This document shows positions 32,955 to 44,476 of a DNA stretch of 64,000 nt, piece after piece. Made by a program: the position numbers and the translations under genes. Where the stretch lies: assembly GCF_000025565.1 (NCBI RefSeq), contig NC_014121.1, positions 4,612,216 to 4,676,215 on the forward strand. Reading direction: 5' to 3'. The notes beneath the pieces are model-generated. The model ran no database searches. It was given only the letters and a program-made list of their open reading frames with translations, and was not told the DNA's origin. Position 1 is the stretch's first letter. Each line of letters opens with the position of its first letter. This DNA comes from Enterobacter cloacae subsp. cloacae ATCC 13047. Its GTDB lineage: Bacteria > Pseudomonadota > Gammaproteobacteria > Enterobacterales > Enterobacteriaceae.

Positions 32955-34103
32955 ATGCCACAGATCACTCCCACCGCCACCACCGGCACCTGGACCGAAG
33001 AAGAGATTCGCCAGCAGCCTGCCAGCTGGATCCGCTCGCTCCACAACATCGATAATTTGCGCTCCTCAATTGACAGTTTCCTGACGCCACTGCTGCGTAA
33101 GCACGATCTGCGGATCGTACTGACCGGCGCGGGCACGTCCGCGTTTATAGGCGATATCATTGCGCCATGGCTTGCGGGCCACACCGGGAAAAACATCTGC
33201 GCCGTTCCGACAACCGATCTGGTCACAAACCCGATGGATTACTTCAGCCCTGCACATCCGCTGCTGCTGATCTCTTTTGCCCGTTCCGGTAACAGCCCTG
33301 AGAGCGTCGCCGCCGTTGAGCTGGCCAATCAGTTCGTGCCGGAGTGCTACCACCTGTCGATCACCTGTAACGAGGCGGGAAACCTGTATCAGAGCGCTAT
33401 CGACAGTGATAACGCCTGTGCCCTGCTGATGCCTGCCGAAACGCACGATCGCGGTTTCGCGATGACCAGCAGTATCACCACCATGATGGCAAGCTGCCTG
33501 GCCGTATTCGCGCCAGAGACGATCAACAGCAACACCTTCCGCGACGTGGCCGATCGCTGTCAGGCGATCCTCACCTCACTTGGTGATTTCCGCCATGGCG
33601 TATTTGGTAACGAGCCCTGGAAACGGATCGTCTACCTGGGAAGCGGTGGCCTGCAGGGGGCGGCGCGCGAATCGGCGCTGAAGGTACTGGAACTGACCGC
33701 GGGCAAGCTGGCGGCATTCTACGATTCCCCAACGGGGTTCCGTCACGGGCCTAAGTCGCTGGTAGATAACGAAACGCTGGTGGTGGTGTTTATCTCCAGC
33801 CATCCGTATACGCGTCAGTACGATCTGGATCTTCTGGCCGAATTGCGTCGCGATCGCCAGGCCCTGCGCGTTGTCGCCATCGCCGCTGAAAACGATCCGG
33901 TGATTGAAGCGGGCCCGCACATCCTGCTGCCGCCTTCACGCCCGTTTATTGATATGGAACAGGCGTTCTGCTTCCTGATGTACGCCCAGGTATTTGCGCT
34001 GTCCCAGTCCCTCAGCGTGGGCAATACACCCGATACGCCATCCGCCAGCGGCACGGTCAACCGCGTGGTACAGGGCGTTGTTATTCACCCGTGGCAGGCT
34101 TAA
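32955..34103 (+). CDS. agaS: Galactosamine-6-phosphate deaminase/isomerase
   Basis: A 382-residue protein with two SIS domains. In E. coli AgaS converts galactosamine-6-phosphate to tagatose-6-phosphate plus ammonia. The first SIS domain includes LTGAGTSAFIGDIIAPWL and SFARSGNSPES; the second includes YLGSGGLQGAARESALKVLE and SPTGFRHGPKSL. ATG 32955 has a CTAAGGACTG ribosome binding site. It begins the agaS-kbaY-hydrolase unit. Confidence 0.95.
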   Translation: MPQITPTATTGTWTEEEIRQQPASWIRSLHNIDNLRSSIDSFLTPLLRKHDLRIVLTGAGTSAFIGDIIAPWLAGHTGKNICAVPTTDLVTNPMDYFSPAHPLLLISFARSGNSPESVAAVELANQFVPECYHLSITCNEAGNLYQSAIDSDNACALLMPAETHDRGFAMTSSITTMMASCLAVFAPETINSNTFRDVADRCQAILTSLGDFRHGVFGNEPWKRIVYLGSGGLQGAARESALKVLELTAGKLAAFYDSPTGFRHGPKSLVDNETLVVVFISSHPYTRQYDLDLLAELRRDRQALRVVAIAAENDPVIEAGPHILLPPSRPFIDMEQAFCFLMYAQVFALSQSLSVGNTPDTPSASGTVNRVVQGVVIHPWQA

Positions 34104-34988
<885 letters not shown>

Positions 34989-35008
34989 TGAAAAAGGATC
35001 TTACCCTG

Positions 35009-36898
35009 ATGAAAAAAATCCTCACCCTATCCATGCTTGCCCTGTGTGTTTCCCATAGCGCGATAGCAGCGAATTACTCCCTTAATAACGACAACATTGC
35101 CCTGTCATTTGATGACGCGAACTCGACGGTCGTGGTGAAGGACACCAGGGCTAATCATCCGCTGAAGCCGCAGGAGCTGTTCTTTCTGACGCTGCCGGAC
35201 GAGACTAAAATTCACACGGCGGATTTTAAGGTCAAACATGTCGAAAAACAGGACAGTGGAATTGTCGTCGACTTCACCCATCCTGACTTTAACGTGACGG
35301 TGAAGTTGAACCTGGTGAAGGGCAAATACGCCAGCATCGACTACACCATCGCCGCCGTCGGGCAGCCACGGGATGTGGCGAAAATCACCTTCTTCCCGAC
35401 CAAAAAGCAGGCTCAGGCACCTTACGTAGATGGGGCAATTAACAGCTCGCCGATTATCGCAGACTCGTTCTTTATCCTGCCGGATAAACCCATCGTTAAC
35501 ACGTACGCCTATGAAGCGACGACTAACCTCAATGTGGAGCTGAAAACCCCCATTCAGCCGGCAACACCGGTCAGCTACACCACCTACTTCGGTACCTTCC
35601 CGGAGACCAGCCAACTGCGCCGTAGCGTAAACCAGTTTATCGATGCCGTGCGTCCGCGTCCGTATAAACCTTACTTACACTACAACAGCTGGATGGATAT
35701 CGGCTTCTTTACACCTTACTCCGAGCAGGATGTGCTGGGGCGGATGGACGAATGGAACAAGGAGTTTATTGCCGGGCGGGGTGTCGCGCTGGATGCTTTC
35801 CTGCTTGACGATGGCTGGGATGACCTTACCGGGCGATGGCTGTTCGGCCCGGCTTTCAGCAAAGGTTTTGGCAAGGTACGGGAGAAAGCAGACAGCCTGC
35901 ACAGCTCTGTTGGCCTGTGGCTCTCGCCATGGGGCGGATATAACAAACCGCGCGATACGCGCGTCTCGCATGCAAAAGAGTACGGTTTCGAAACGGTAGA
36001 CGGGAAGCTGGCGCTGTCAGGCCCGAATTATTTTAAAAATTTTAATGAGCAGATCGTTAAGCTTATCAAAAACGAGCACATTACCTCGTTCAAGCTCGAC
36101 GGGATGGGTAATGCCAATTCGCATATTAAGGGCAGCCCGTTCGCCTCGGATTTTGACGCCTCTATTGCACTGCTGCATAACATGCGCAGCGCCAATCCGA
36201 ATCTGTTTATTAACCTGACGACCGGTACCAATGCCAGCCCATCCTGGCTGTTCTACGCCGATTCCATCTGGCGTCAGGGAGACGACATCAACCTGTACGG
36301 CCCCGGCACACCGGTGCAGCAGTGGATGACCTATCGCGATGCGGAGACGTATCGCTCTATTGTGCGTAAAGGTCCGCTATTCCCGCTGAACTCCCTGATG
36401 TATCACGGGATCGTCAGCGCGGAGAATGCGTATTACGGTCTGGAGAAGGTGCAAACGGACAGCGATTTTGCTGACCAGGTCTGGAGCTACTTCGCCACCG
36501 GCACCCAGTTGCAGGAGCTGTATATCACCCCTTCAATGCTCAACAAGGCGAAGTGGGATACCCTGGCGCAGGCTGCCAAATGGTCCCGGGATAACGCCAG
36601 TGTGCTGGTGGATACCCACTGGATTGGCGGAGACCCAACGGCGCTTGAGATCTACGGCTGGGCGTCGTGGAATAAAGACAAAGCCATTTTTGGATTACGA
36701 AACCCGTCGGATAAGCCGCAAAGCTATTATCTGGATTTGACGAAAGATTTCGAAATCCCGACCGGAGATGCGACGCCGTTTAGCCTGAAAGCGGTCTATG
36801 GCAGTAACGCCACGATACCGGCAGAGTATAAAAACGCGGTGGTGATTACCCTCAAACCGCTGGAAACGCTGGTATTTGAGGCGATGCCTGTTCACTAA
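35009..36898 (+). CDS. Secreted clan GH-D-like glycoside hydrolase, candidate alpha-N-acetylgalactosaminidase
   Basis: A 629-residue exported protein: signal peptide MKKILTLSMLALCVSHSAIA, cleavage expected after residue 20, no lipobox or membrane anchor. A beta-rich N-domain (about 22-215) is followed by a TIM-barrel-like region with YNSW (225-228), DDGW (267-270), LSPWGG (306-310) and SFKLDGMG. Asp364 fits the GH36-type nucleophile; Asp425/Asp426 in WRQGDD lies about 60 residues later, as expected for the acid/base. A beta-sandwich C-domain follows. I chose ATG 35009 (AAGGA ten bases upstream, starts the signal peptide); ATG 34988 overlaps the kbaY stop and adds seven residues. Position at the end of the GalNAc operon suggests release of alpha-GalNAc. 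Substrate is inferred; an alpha-galactosidase is the main alternative. Some databases may label relatives 'enterotoxin', which these motifs do not support. Confidence 0.75.
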   Translation: MKKILTLSMLALCVSHSAIAANYSLNNDNIALSFDDANSTVVVKDTRANHPLKPQELFFLTLPDETKIHTADFKVKHVEKQDSGIVVDFTHPDFNVTVKLNLVKGKYASIDYTIAAVGQPRDVAKITFFPTKKQAQAPYVDGAINSSPIIADSFFILPDKPIVNTYAYEATTNLNVELKTPIQPATPVSYTTYFGTFPETSQLRRSVNQFIDAVRPRPYKPYLHYNSWMDIGFFTPYSEQDVLGRMDEWNKEFIAGRGVALDAFLLDDGWDDLTGRWLFGPAFSKGFGKVREKADSLHSSVGLWLSPWGGYNKPRDTRVSHAKEYGFETVDGKLALSGPNYFKNFNEQIVKLIKNEHITSFKLDGMGNANSHIKGSPFASDFDASIALLHNMRSANPNLFINLTTGTNASPSWLFYADSIWRQGDDINLYGPGTPVQQWMTYRDAETYRSIVRKGPLFPLNSLMYHGIVSAENAYYGLEKVQTDSDFADQVWSYFATGTQLQELYITPSMLNKAKWDTLAQAAKWSRDNASVLVDTHWIGGDPTALEIYGWASWNKDKAIFGLRNPSDKPQSYYLDLTKDFEIPTGDATPFSLKAVYGSNATIPAEYKNAVVITLKPLETLVFEAMPVH

Positions 36899-36900
36899 TC

Positions 36901-36932
36901 GTAGGCCGGGTAAGGCGCAGCCGTCACCCGGC
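36901..36932. repeat. REP unit
   Basis: GTAGGCCGGGTAAGGCGCAG...CACCCGGC core, one REP unit between the convergent hydrolase gene and rsmI. Confidence 0.85.
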
Positions 36933-36951
36933 AAAATAAGCACGCAGGGGC

Positions 36952-37815
36952 TTACTCCCCCTGCTGCTCCAGCGCATATTTATAGAGCGCATTCTTCTTC
37001 ACGCCGTGGATTTCTGCCGCCAGTGCTGCTGCTTTCTTAAGCGGCAATTCAGCCTGTAGCAGTGCCAGAGTACGCAGCGCATCGGCAGGCAGTGCGTCCT
37101 CCTCCGCTTTATGCCCTTCGACAATCAGCACCATCTCACCCTTGCGACGGTTTTCGTCCTCTTTTACCCACGCCAGCAGTTCGCCGACCGGCGCGCCGTG
37201 AATGGTTTCCCAGGTTTTGGTCAGCTCGCGCGCCAGCACCACGTAGCGGCTCTCTCCCCAGACGGTCACCATATCTTCCAGGCTTTCCAGCAGGCGATGC
37301 GTGGATTCGTAGAAAATCAGCGTACGCGGTTCAGCTTCCAACTCTTTTAACACGTCACGGCGGCCTTTGGATTTGGCGGGCAGGAAACCTTCATAGCAGA
37401 AACGATCGGACGGCAGGCCCGCTGCGCTCAACGCAGCAATCGCAGCACACGGTCCCGGCAGTGGGACCACCCGGATCCCGGCTTCACGGCAGGTACGCAC
37501 CAGATGGTAGCCCGGGTCGTTAATCAGCGGCGTACCGGCGTCAGAGACGAGCGCAATGTTCTGCCCCTCTTTGAGCTTCGCCACCAGCGTTTCTGCTTTT
37601 TGCTGCTCATTATGATCGTGCAGGGCGAAGAGACGAGCGTTAATCGCAAAGTGTTGCAGCAATAAACCGGTATGCCGGGTATCTTCAGCGGCAATTAAAT
37701 CAACAGCTTGCAATACGGTCAGCGCACGTTGGGTAATATCAGACAAATTCCCGATAGGAGTAGGTACAATATAAAGCTGGCCTTGAGAATTCTCTGCCGT
37801 TTCGTGTTGTTTCAT
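36952..37815 (-). CDS. rsmI: 16S rRNA 2'-O-ribose C1402 methyltransferase
   Basis: A 287-residue SAM-dependent enzyme of the tetrapyrrole methylase fold (formerly YraL). It methylates the ribose of C1402 in the 16S rRNA decoding centre. Motifs: [43 protein letters not shown] and [19 protein letters not shown]. It is divergent from lpoA with a 62-bp gap, as in E. coli. Confidence 0.97.
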   Translation of the reverse strand: MKQHETAENSQGQLYIVPTPIGNLSDITQRALTVLQAVDLIAAEDTRHTGLLLQHFAINARLFALHDHNEQQKAETLVAKLKEGQNIALVSDAGTPLINDPGYHLVRTCREAGIRVVPLPGPCAAIAALSAAGLPSDRFCYEGFLPAKSKGRRDVLKELEAEPRTLIFYESTHRLLESLEDMVTVWGESRYVVLARELTKTWETIHGAPVGELLAWVKEDENRRKGEMVLIVEGHKAEEDALPADALRTLALLQAELPLKKAAALAAEIHGVKKNALYKYALEQQGE

Positions 37816-37877
37816 TGTTTCGTCCGTATTGCCGATTTAATATTGAGCATTGCGTAAAAAAAATCACTGGATACAGT

Positions 37878-40037
37878 ATGGTACCGTTAACGTTTCTTCG
37901 AAAAAAAGCCACGCGCAGCGTGCCGCTTCTGCTGGCAGCCCTGATCTTTGCAGGCTGTGGCACCCAGGCACCTGACCAGAGCACGGCCCATCTGCAGGGA
38001 TCCGCTCAGGCTGATTCTGGCTTTTATCTGCAACAAATGTCGCAAAGCTCAAATGATACCAGGATCAACTGGCAATTACTCGCCATTCGTGCACTGCTGA
38101 AAGAGGGCAAAACCCAGCAGGCCGCCGAACTGTTCAACCAGCTTCCGCACGAGCTTAACGATGCCCAGCGTCTTGAGCAGAGCCTGCTCTCTGCCGAGCT
38201 GAAAGTCGCGCTGAAAGATTATGCCGCCGCGAAAAAGATCCTTGGCGACATCGACGTGAGCGCGCTGGATAAAAATCAGCAGGCCCGTTTCTGGCAGGCG
38301 GGTATCACCGCTGAGCAGGGACGTCCTTCCCTGACGCTGCTGCGGGCGCTGATCGCCCAGGAGCCGCTGCTCGGCGGTGCGGACAAGCAGAAAAATATCG
38401 ATTCCACCTGGCAGGCGCTCGCCTCAATGACCCAGGAACAGGCGCAGGCGCTGGTCATCAATGCTGATGAAAACGTGTTGCAGGGGTGGCTGGATCTGCA
38501 ACAGATGTGGTTTAACAACCGCAGCGATCCAAACATGCTGAAAGCCGGTATTACCGACTGGCAAACGCGCTACCCACAAAACCCGGGCGCGAAAATGCTG
38601 CCGACACAGCTGGTGAACGTGCAGAACTTTAAGCCTGCCTCCACCAGCAAAATCGCCCTGCTTCTGCCGTTGAACGGCCAGGCGGCGGTATTTGGCCGCA
38701 CCATTCAACAAGGTTTTGAAGCGGCGAAGAACGGTACCACGCCAGTGACCGGCAGTGCAGTTCCGGCGCAGGCAGCTCAGGCGGCAAACGTGAACGACGT
38801 TGTCAGCCCTTCCGCCGCGGAAACCAGCGACCTGACCACAGCACAAACGCCGCCGCAGGGGACGATGCAGAACCCGGTGACGGCACCGACCACACCTGCG
38901 GCCGCAGCACCCGCGCCTGCGACTCCGGTAGAGACACAATCCGCACCGGCGACAGAGCCTGCAACAGCGGAGCAACCTCAACCGCAGACCACTGAGCCCG
39001 CAGCACAACCTGCCGCTCAGCCTGCTGCCCAGCCACAGGCCGCAGCCACCACCAGCGCTAACCCGGGCGCTGAGCTGAAAATATACGACACCAGTTCTCA
39101 ACCGCTCGATCAGGTTCTGGCGCAGGTGCAACAGGACGGTGCCAGCATCGTTGTGGGTCCGCTGCTGAAAAACAACGTCGAAGAGCTGATGAAGAGCAAC
39201 ACTGCGCTGAACGTGCTGGCGCTCAACCAGCCTGAACAGGTTCAGAACCGCGCCAATATCTGCTATTTCGCCCTCTCTCCGGAAGATGAAGCCCGCGATG
39301 CGGCGCGTCATATTCACGAGCAAGGGAAACAGTCTCCGCTGCTGCTGATCCCTCGCAGTACGCTGGGCGATCGCGTCGCCAACGCCTTTGCCGAAGAGTG
39401 GCAGAAGCTGGGCGGCGGCATCGTGCTGCAGCAGAAATTCGGCTCCGTCTCTGAACTGCGCGCGGGCGTTAACGGCGGCGCGGGTATTGCGCTTAACGGC
39501 AGTCCGGTGAGTGCAAGCCTGCCACAGCAGCAGAGCGTGACGATTGGCGGTCTGACCATCCCTGCCCCACCTACCGACGCGCAGATTAGCGGTGGCGGTA
39601 AAGTGGATGCGGCCTATATCGTCGCTACGCCGCAAGAGATTGCCTTTATCAAGCCGATGATCGCCATGCGTAACGGCAGCCAGAGCGGCGCCACGCTCTA
39701 CGCCAGCTCTCGCAGCGCACAAGGCACCGCAGGCCCGGATTTCCGCCTGGAGATGGACGGCCTGCAATACAGCGAAATTCCGATGCTGGCGGGCAGCAAT
39801 CCGGCCCTGATGCAGCAGGCGCTGAGCGCAGTCCGTAACGACTACTCACTGGCGCGTCTGTACGCGATGGGCGTCGATGCCTGGACGCTGGCGAACCACT
39901 TTACCCAAATGCGTCAGGTGCCGGGCTTTGAGCTAAACGGCAATACCGGCGATCTGACGGCCACTCAGGATTGCGTGATTAACAGGAAGTTATCATGGCT
40001 CAAATACCAGCAGGGACAAATCGTCCCGGCCAGTTAA
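37878..40037 (+). CDS. lpoA: Outer membrane lipoprotein activator of PBP1A
   Basis: A 719-residue lipoprotein (formerly YraM) that reaches through peptidoglycan to activate PBP1A. The lipobox is LIFAGC with lipidated Cys27. A TPR-like N-domain (about 30-260) is joined to a periplasmic-binding-protein-like C-domain (about 395-719). Between them lies a long Ala/Pro/Thr/Gln-rich linker, which makes the protein some 40 residues longer than E. coli LpoA (678). ATG 37878 gives the lipoprotein signal; an upstream in-frame ATG at 37815 is rejected. Its end overlaps yraN by 43 bp. Confidence 0.96.
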   Translation: MVPLTFLRKKATRSVPLLLAALIFAGCGTQAPDQSTAHLQGSAQADSGFYLQQMSQSSNDTRINWQLLAIRALLKEGKTQQAAELFNQLPHELNDAQRLEQSLLSAELKVALKDYAAAKKILGDIDVSALDKNQQARFWQAGITAEQGRPSLTLLRALIAQEPLLGGADKQKNIDSTWQALASMTQEQAQALVINADENVLQGWLDLQQMWFNNRSDPNMLKAGITDWQTRYPQNPGAKMLPTQLVNVQNFKPASTSKIALLLPLNGQAAVFGRTIQQGFEAAKNGTTPVTGSAVPAQAAQAANVNDVVSPSAAETSDLTTAQTPPQGTMQNPVTAPTTPAAAAPAPATPVETQSAPATEPATAEQPQPQTTEPAAQPAAQPAAQPQAAATTSANPGAELKIYDTSSQPLDQVLAQVQQDGASIVVGPLLKNNVEELMKSNTALNVLALNQPEQVQNRANICYFALSPEDEARDAARHIHEQGKQSPLLLIPRSTLGDRVANAFAEEWQKLGGGIVLQQKFGSVSELRAGVNGGAGIALNGSPVSASLPQQQSVTIGGLTIPAPPTDAQISGGGKVDAAYIVATPQEIAFIKPMIAMRNGSQSGATLYASSRSAQGTAGPDFRLEMDGLQYSEIPMLAGSNPALMQQALSAVRNDYSLARLYAMGVDAWTLANHFTQMRQVPGFELNGNTGDLTATQDCVINRKLSWLKYQQGQIVPAS

Positions 40038-40390
40038 GCCGTAAAGAGACCGGCGACGCCTGGGAATTAAAAGCGCGTCGCTGGCTTGAGGGCAAGGGAC
40101 TGCGCTTTATCGCCGCTAACGTTCGCGGACGTGGCGGCGAAATCGATCTGATCATGAAAGAGGGTCAGGTCATTGTGTTTGTGGAAGTACGCTACCGACA
40201 GTCTTCCCGTTTTGGCGGTGCTGCCGCCAGCGTGACGCCCGCCAAACAACATAAATTATTACAGACTGCCCACTTGTGGCTTGCCCGCCATAATGGGAGT
40301 TTTGATACTGTGGATTGCCGGTTCGATGTGTTAGCCTTCACCGGAAACGAGATCGAATGGCTGAAAAACGCTTTTGGCGAAGACGCATAA
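39995..40390 (+). CDS. yraN: YraN family endonuclease-like protein (UPF0102)
   Basis: A 131-residue UPF0102 protein with a Holliday-junction-resolvase/restriction-endonuclease-like fold. The candidate catalytic segment is [21 protein letters not shown] and then VEVRYRQ (residues about 43-70). Biological function is not established. ATG 39995 lies within the end of lpoA. Confidence 0.94.
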   Translation: MAQIPAGTNRPGQLSRKETGDAWELKARRWLEGKGLRFIAANVRGRGGEIDLIMKEGQVIVFVEVRYRQSSRFGGAAASVTPAKQHKLLQTAHLWLARHNGSFDTVDCRFDVLAFTGNEIEWLKNAFGEDA

Positions 40391-40411
40391 TTAAGATTTA
40401 AAAGGGATAAC

Positions 40412-41002
40412 GTGCTCGAAAGAATTAAAGTGTGCTTCACAGAAAGCATTCAGACTCAGATTGCCGCGGCAGAAGCCCTCCCTGACGCAATCTCTCGCGC
40501 CGCCATGACGCTGGTGCAGTCCCTGCTCAATGGCAACAAAATCCTCTGTTGTGGCAATGGCACGTCCGCTGCCAACGCACAGCATTTTGCTGCCAGTATG
40601 ATCAATCGTTTTGAAACAGAACGCCCCAGTTTACCTGCCATTGCACTTAATACCGATAATGTGGTCTTAACAGCGATTGCTAACGATCGTCTGCATGACG
40701 AGATTTACGCTAAGCAGGTGCGTGCCCTGGGCCATGCGGGCGATGTGCTGCTGGCCATCTCCACGCGCGGCAATAGCCGTGACATTGTCAAAGCCGTCGA
40801 AGCCGCCGTTACCCGCGATATGACTATCGTTGCCTTAACCGGCTATGACGGGGGCGAGCTGGCGGGCCTGCTGGGGCCGCAGGATGTGGAAATCCGCATT
40901 CCGTCTCACCGTAGTGCACGCATTCAGGAGATGCATATGCTCACGGTGAACTGCTTATGTGATTTGATCGATAACACGCTTTTCCCTCACCAGGATGATT
41001 AA
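40412..41002 (+). CDS. diaA: DnaA initiator-associating protein, SIS domain
   Basis: A 196-residue SIS-domain protein that binds DnaA as a tetramer and promotes replication initiation at oriC. It starts at GTG 40412 after an AAAGGGATAAC ribosome binding site and is nearly identical to E. coli DiaA ([33 protein letters not shown]). It sits between yraN and dolP as in E. coli. Confidence 0.97.
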   Translation: MLERIKVCFTESIQTQIAAAEALPDAISRAAMTLVQSLLNGNKILCCGNGTSAANAQHFAASMINRFETERPSLPAIALNTDNVVLTAIANDRLHDEIYAKQVRALGHAGDVLLAISTRGNSRDIVKAVEAAVTRDMTIVALTGYDGGELAGLLGPQDVEIRIPSHRSARIQEMHMLTVNCLCDLIDNTLFPHQDD

Positions 41003-41011
41003 GGAGTTCTC

Positions 41012-41587
41012 ATGAAGGCTTTATCGACCCTCGCAGTCCTTATGTCTGCATTACTGCTGCAGGGATGTATCGCTGCGGCTGTCGTGGGTACCGCTGCCGT
41101 CGGCACCAAAGCAGCGACCGATCCGCGCACCGTTGGCACCCAGGTAGATGACGGCACGCTGGAGCTGCGCGTCAACAGTGCGCTGTCGAAAGACGAGCAA
41201 ATTAAGAAAGAAGCGCGCATCAACGTGACGGCTTACCAGGGCAAAGTGCTGCTGACAGGCCAGGCGCCAAATAGCGAACTCTCCAGCCGCGCAAAACAGA
41301 TCGCGATGGGCGTAGAGGGCACTGCGGAAGTCTTCAACGAAGTCCGTCAGGGGCAGCCAATCAGCCTTGGTACCGCCTCCAATGACACGTGGATCACCAC
41401 GAAAGTCCGTTCCCAACTGCTGGGTTCAGACCAGGTGAAATCATCCAACGTGAAAGTGACGACCGAAAACGGCGAAGTGTTCCTGCTGGGCCTGGTTACC
41501 GATCGTGAAGGGAAAGCGGCGGCCGATATCGCCAGCCGGGTGAGCGGCGTGAAACACGTCACCACCGCATTTACTTACATTAAGTAA
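41012..41587 (+). CDS. dolP: Outer membrane lipoprotein with two BON domains
   Basis: A 191-residue lipoprotein (formerly YraP) needed for outer membrane integrity; in E. coli it binds anionic phospholipid at the division site and supports BamA. The lipobox is ALLLQGC with Cys19. BON1 covers about residues 45-115 and BON2 about 125-191 (SSNVKVTTENGEVFLLGLVT). ATG 41012 follows AAGGAGTTCTC, 9 bp after diaA. A terminator follows. Confidence 0.97.
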   Translation: MKALSTLAVLMSALLLQGCIAAAVVGTAAVGTKAATDPRTVGTQVDDGTLELRVNSALSKDEQIKKEARINVTAYQGKVLLTGQAPNSELSSRAKQIAMGVEGTAEVFNEVRQGQPISLGTASNDTWITTKVRSQLLGSDQVKSSNVKVTTENGEVFLLGLVTDREGKAAADIASRVSGVKHVTTAFTYIK

Positions 41588-41602
41588 TTCCCACCTGACT
41601 GT

Positions 41603-41637
41603 AAGCCCGGTGCGTGCTCGCGCCACCGGGCTTTTTT
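41603..41637 (+). terminator. Terminator after dolP
   Basis: Stem AGCCCGGTG/CACCGGGCT followed by six T, at the convergent junction of dolP and yraQ. Confidence 0.88.
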
Positions 41638-42674
41638 CACAGAAGCGCAATCCCCCCCACAATCACCCCACTCAACGCCACCAGTCCTGCAGTGAGCCAC
41701 AGCGCTTTAGCGGGGAATGACTTACGCAGCATGATAAGCGACGGCAGGCTGATGGCAGGCAAGGTAATGAGCAACGCCAGTGCCGGTGCGGTGCCCATGC
41801 CGGCCAACATCATGGTCTGCACAATCGGAATTTCAGCCGCCGTTGGGATCACAAACAGACAACCGGCAACGGCCATCGCAATGACCCACATCAGGGTATT
41901 GTCGATGGCGCCGTCGGCATGCGGGAATAGCCAGACGCGTGCGGCCCCGAGCACCAACACCGCCAGGATATACACAGGAATGGTGCTCCAGAAAAGCTGC
42001 CACAGAGCATTCCCCCAGCGCGCAAAGAAGCTTCCCTGCGGCTCGCTGACATCAAGCTCAATGGCGGCCGGTTCAACGGCGTTATCTTTCACCCATTTCT
42101 GCACCAGCGTTGCCACCACCAGCACCGTCATCAGACCGGCCACCAGGCGGATAAAGGCGAAATGCCAGCCCAGCACAAAGCCCATAAACACCAGCGTTGC
42201 CGGGTTTAACAGCGGGTTGCCCATCCAGAACGCCAGCGCACCGCCCATAGAGACTCGCTGACGGCGCATACCGGCAGCAACAGGCGCGGCACAGCACGAA
42301 CACATCATGCCCGGCAAGGAGAAAATGGTCCCCAGCAGGGTGCCCTGAAAACGTGGCTGCCCCAGGGTTTTCACCAGCCAGTGACGCGGGATAAGCACCT
42401 GGATCAACGAGCCCAGAATGACGCCTAATACGGCGGCTTTCCAGACGGCAAGGAAATAGACCATGGCATAATCCCACGCCGCGCGAAGCGGGCTGGAATC
42501 AGCGTGAGCGAGAATAGATTTACCGATGCTGTGCGTTTCAGCGGCAGTGAAGGCTTTACCGTAGTACGGCTGCCATTTCACATACCAGAGGCCGATAATG
42601 ACCACGAGAAAGAAGAGCGCGGGCTTCCACCATTGGACAGGTGTTGCCGCCTGAGATGAAGACTGACCAGTCAT
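41637..42674 (-). CDS. yraQ: UPF0718 family permease
   Basis: A 345-residue inner membrane permease of the DUF318/UPF0718 family with eight or more hydrophobic segments. The substrate is unknown. A distinctive cysteine cluster, PGMMCSCCAAPVAAGMRR near residues 120-137, lies in a membrane-associated segment and is repeated across the family. The gene is convergent with dolP and precedes yraR by 40 bp on the same strand. Confidence 0.93.
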   Translation of the reverse strand: MTGQSSSQAATPVQWWKPALFFLVVIIGLWYVKWQPYYGKAFTAAETHSIGKSILAHADSSPLRAAWDYAMVYFLAVWKAAVLGVILGSLIQVLIPRHWLVKTLGQPRFQGTLLGTIFSLPGMMCSCCAAPVAAGMRRQRVSMGGALAFWMGNPLLNPATLVFMGFVLGWHFAFIRLVAGLMTVLVVATLVQKWVKDNAVEPAAIELDVSEPQGSFFARWGNALWQLFWSTIPVYILAVLVLGAARVWLFPHADGAIDNTLMWVIAMAVAGCLFVIPTAAEIPIVQTMMLAGMGTAPALALLITLPAISLPSLIMLRKSFPAKALWLTAGLVALSGVIVGGIALL

Positions 42675-42714
42675 AGCATTCCCCGGAGAGTGTTATTTAA
42701 TTAGCCGGGGGAGT

Positions 42715-43359
42715 TTACGCCTCGCCCTGCGCGATTTCACGCAGTTTCGCCGAAGGGATGATATTCACTCCCTCCTGCGATGGTGACAGCCCCTCTTTTA
42801 ACATCGCACGCGCCACATCGCGCGCCTCGATGGATTTCCAGTTACCGGGGAGAATGCGGAACAACGGGGCAAACATCGACTCGTTAAAACGACGCTCGTC
42901 GCGATGCCCCAGCAGCATGGAGGGACGGACTATTGTCAACCGCTCCCACTTCTGGGCAATCAGGGCCTCTTCCATCTCGCCCTTCACCTTGCTGTAAAAG
43001 AACGGCGAACGGGCGCTGGCGCCCAGCGAGCTGACCACCACAAAATGGGTGGCACCCAGCTTTTTCGCCGTTAGCGCCGTATCAACCACCAGCGTATAGT
43101 CAGCATGAACAAACGCCTCTTTACTGCCCGCCTCACGCCGCGTTGTCCCGAGGCAGCAAAAGGCGATATCGATGGGATCCTGCACCTGCGCCAGTGCGTC
43201 GGTCAGCTGTGGATCGTGAGGATTAAAAACGCCAGAAATGTCCGCCAGCGGTCGACGTGTCGGGGCCGCAATGTAGTTCACCCTACGATCCTGGATCAGC
43301 AGCCGCAGCAGATGATCGCCCACCAGCCCGGTTGCCCCCGTAATCAGTACCTGACTCAT
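42715..43359 (-). CDS. yraR: NAD(P)-binding SDR-like protein
   Basis: A 214-residue atypical short-chain dehydrogenase/epimerase-like protein with the Rossmann motif [18 protein letters not shown] at the N-terminus and the middle motif [20 protein letters not shown]. Substrate unknown. ATG 43359 ([11 protein letters not shown]) follows AAGGGGATGA; the reading frame extends 17 codons upstream without similarity. Upstream of yraQ on the same strand. Confidence 0.93.
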   Translation of the reverse strand: MSQVLITGATGLVGDHLLRLLIQDRRVNYIAAPTRRPLADISGVFNPHDPQLTDALAQVQDPIDIAFCCLGTTRREAGSKEAFVHADYTLVVDTALTAKKLGATHFVVVSSLGASARSPFFYSKVKGEMEEALIAQKWERLTIVRPSMLLGHRDERRFNESMFAPLFRILPGNWKSIEARDVARAMLKEGLSPSQEGVNIIPSAKLREIAQGEA

Positions 43360-43487
43360 TTCATCCCCTTTACAGAATAGTCCGTTTGCGAACTCAGCAT
43401 GGTCAACCACACTTAGAAGTCTGTTACCGGTAAGTATTTACCACAAACGGGAAAAAAACAGTCTGAAGCGAAAACAACGGAGGAAGC

Positions 43488-44006
43488 ATGGGTAAAAAAA
43501 TCGCAGTCCTGATTACCGACGAGTTTGAAGATTCAGAATTCACCTCACCTGCTGAGGCGTTCCGCAAGGCGGGACATGAGGTCATCACCATTGAGAAAGA
43601 GGCGGGAAAAACGGTGAAAGGCCATAAGGGCGAGGCCAGCGTGACCATCGATGAGACCATCGATAACGTCAGCCCGTCTGATTTTGATGCCCTGCTGTTA
43701 CCCGGCGGTCATTCACCGGACTCCCTGCGCGGCGACGAGCGCTTCGTAACGTTCACCCGCGATTTTGTCTCCACCGGAAAACCGGTCTTTGCTATCTGCC
43801 ATGGTCCGCAACTGCTTATCAGCGCGGATGTGGTGCGCGGGCGTAAACTCACTGCCGTGAAACCGATCGTTGTCGATCTGAAAAACGCGGGGGCCGAGTT
43901 TTACGATCAGGAGGTGGTCAACGACAAAGACCAGCTGATCACCAGCCGAACCCCGGACGATCTGCCGGCGTTCAACCGCGAAGCGCTACGCCTGCTCGGC
44001 GCGTAG
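43488..44006 (+). CDS. yhbO: DJ-1/PfpI family protein deglycase
   Basis: A 172-residue DJ-1/PfpI superfamily protein. E. coli YhbO protects cells from oxidative, acid and glycation stress; protein deglycase activity has been reported and disputed. The nucleophilic elbow cysteine is in [11 protein letters not shown] near residue 104. ATG 43488 follows a GGAGGAAG site. Its end overlaps the convergent yhbP by 21 bp. Confidence 0.95.
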   Translation: MGKKIAVLITDEFEDSEFTSPAEAFRKAGHEVITIEKEAGKTVKGHKGEASVTIDETIDNVSPSDFDALLLPGGHSPDSLRGDERFVTFTRDFVSTGKPVFAICHGPQLLISADVVRGRKLTAVKPIVVDLKNAGAEFYDQEVVNDKDQLITSRTPDDLPAFNREALRLLGA

Positions 44007-44420
44007 CCAGTGCAGCTTTTTGCCAAAGCCCAGCGTGTTGTCGGTAAATTTCAGCTCATCAAGGCGGATTTCCCACACCGGGGCTTTTAAGGCGGCGGCT
44101 ACCGGAAAGCGGCGCGTGTAGTGCTTACGGCGCGCGTCGCTCTCTTCACCATCCAGACGACGGATCTCCCCTTTAAACTGCACCCCACGGATCAGTGCCA
44201 CCGTTTTAGGCTGACCGTTAACTGTCCCTGCCACCTTCGCCTGCTGACCGGTCATCTGCGCATGGCGCGTTTTATCTTCGCTCATCACATAAAACGCAAC
44301 GCGCTCAGGGTCATAATAGTAAAACGCATTCGCGCACCACATTTCACCGTCGTCATACACGCACCAGGTGACAACATGCTGTTTCGCCAGCCAGCGGTTA
44401 ATGGCAGCCAGAGTTTCCAT
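43986..44420 (-). CDS. yhbP: Pyridoxamine 5'-phosphate oxidase-like split-barrel protein
   Basis: A 144-residue UPF0306/YhbP protein with a PNPOx-like FMN-binding split barrel; function unknown. The N-terminus is [20 protein letters not shown], and the [20 protein letters not shown] stretch resembles the flavin-contact region of the fold. It is convergent with yhbO and divergent from yhbQ. Confidence 0.93.
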   Translation of the reverse strand: METLAAINRWLAKQHVVTWCVYDDGEMWCANAFYYYDPERVAFYVMSEDKTRHAQMTGQQAKVAGTVNGQPKTVALIRGVQFKGEIRRLDGEESDARRKHYTRRFPVAAALKAPVWEIRLDELKFTDNTLGFGKKLHWLRAEQA

Positions 44421-44476
44421 TTTCGTTCTCTCTCATGCTATGGTGCGTTCACCTTAACATACTGAATCTGTTTACC

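Noticed and set aside
38424..39767. A 447-codon minus-strand frame within lpoA
   Set aside because: Antisense shadow; Cys/Arg/Gly-rich low-complexity product arising from the Ala/Pro linker codons.
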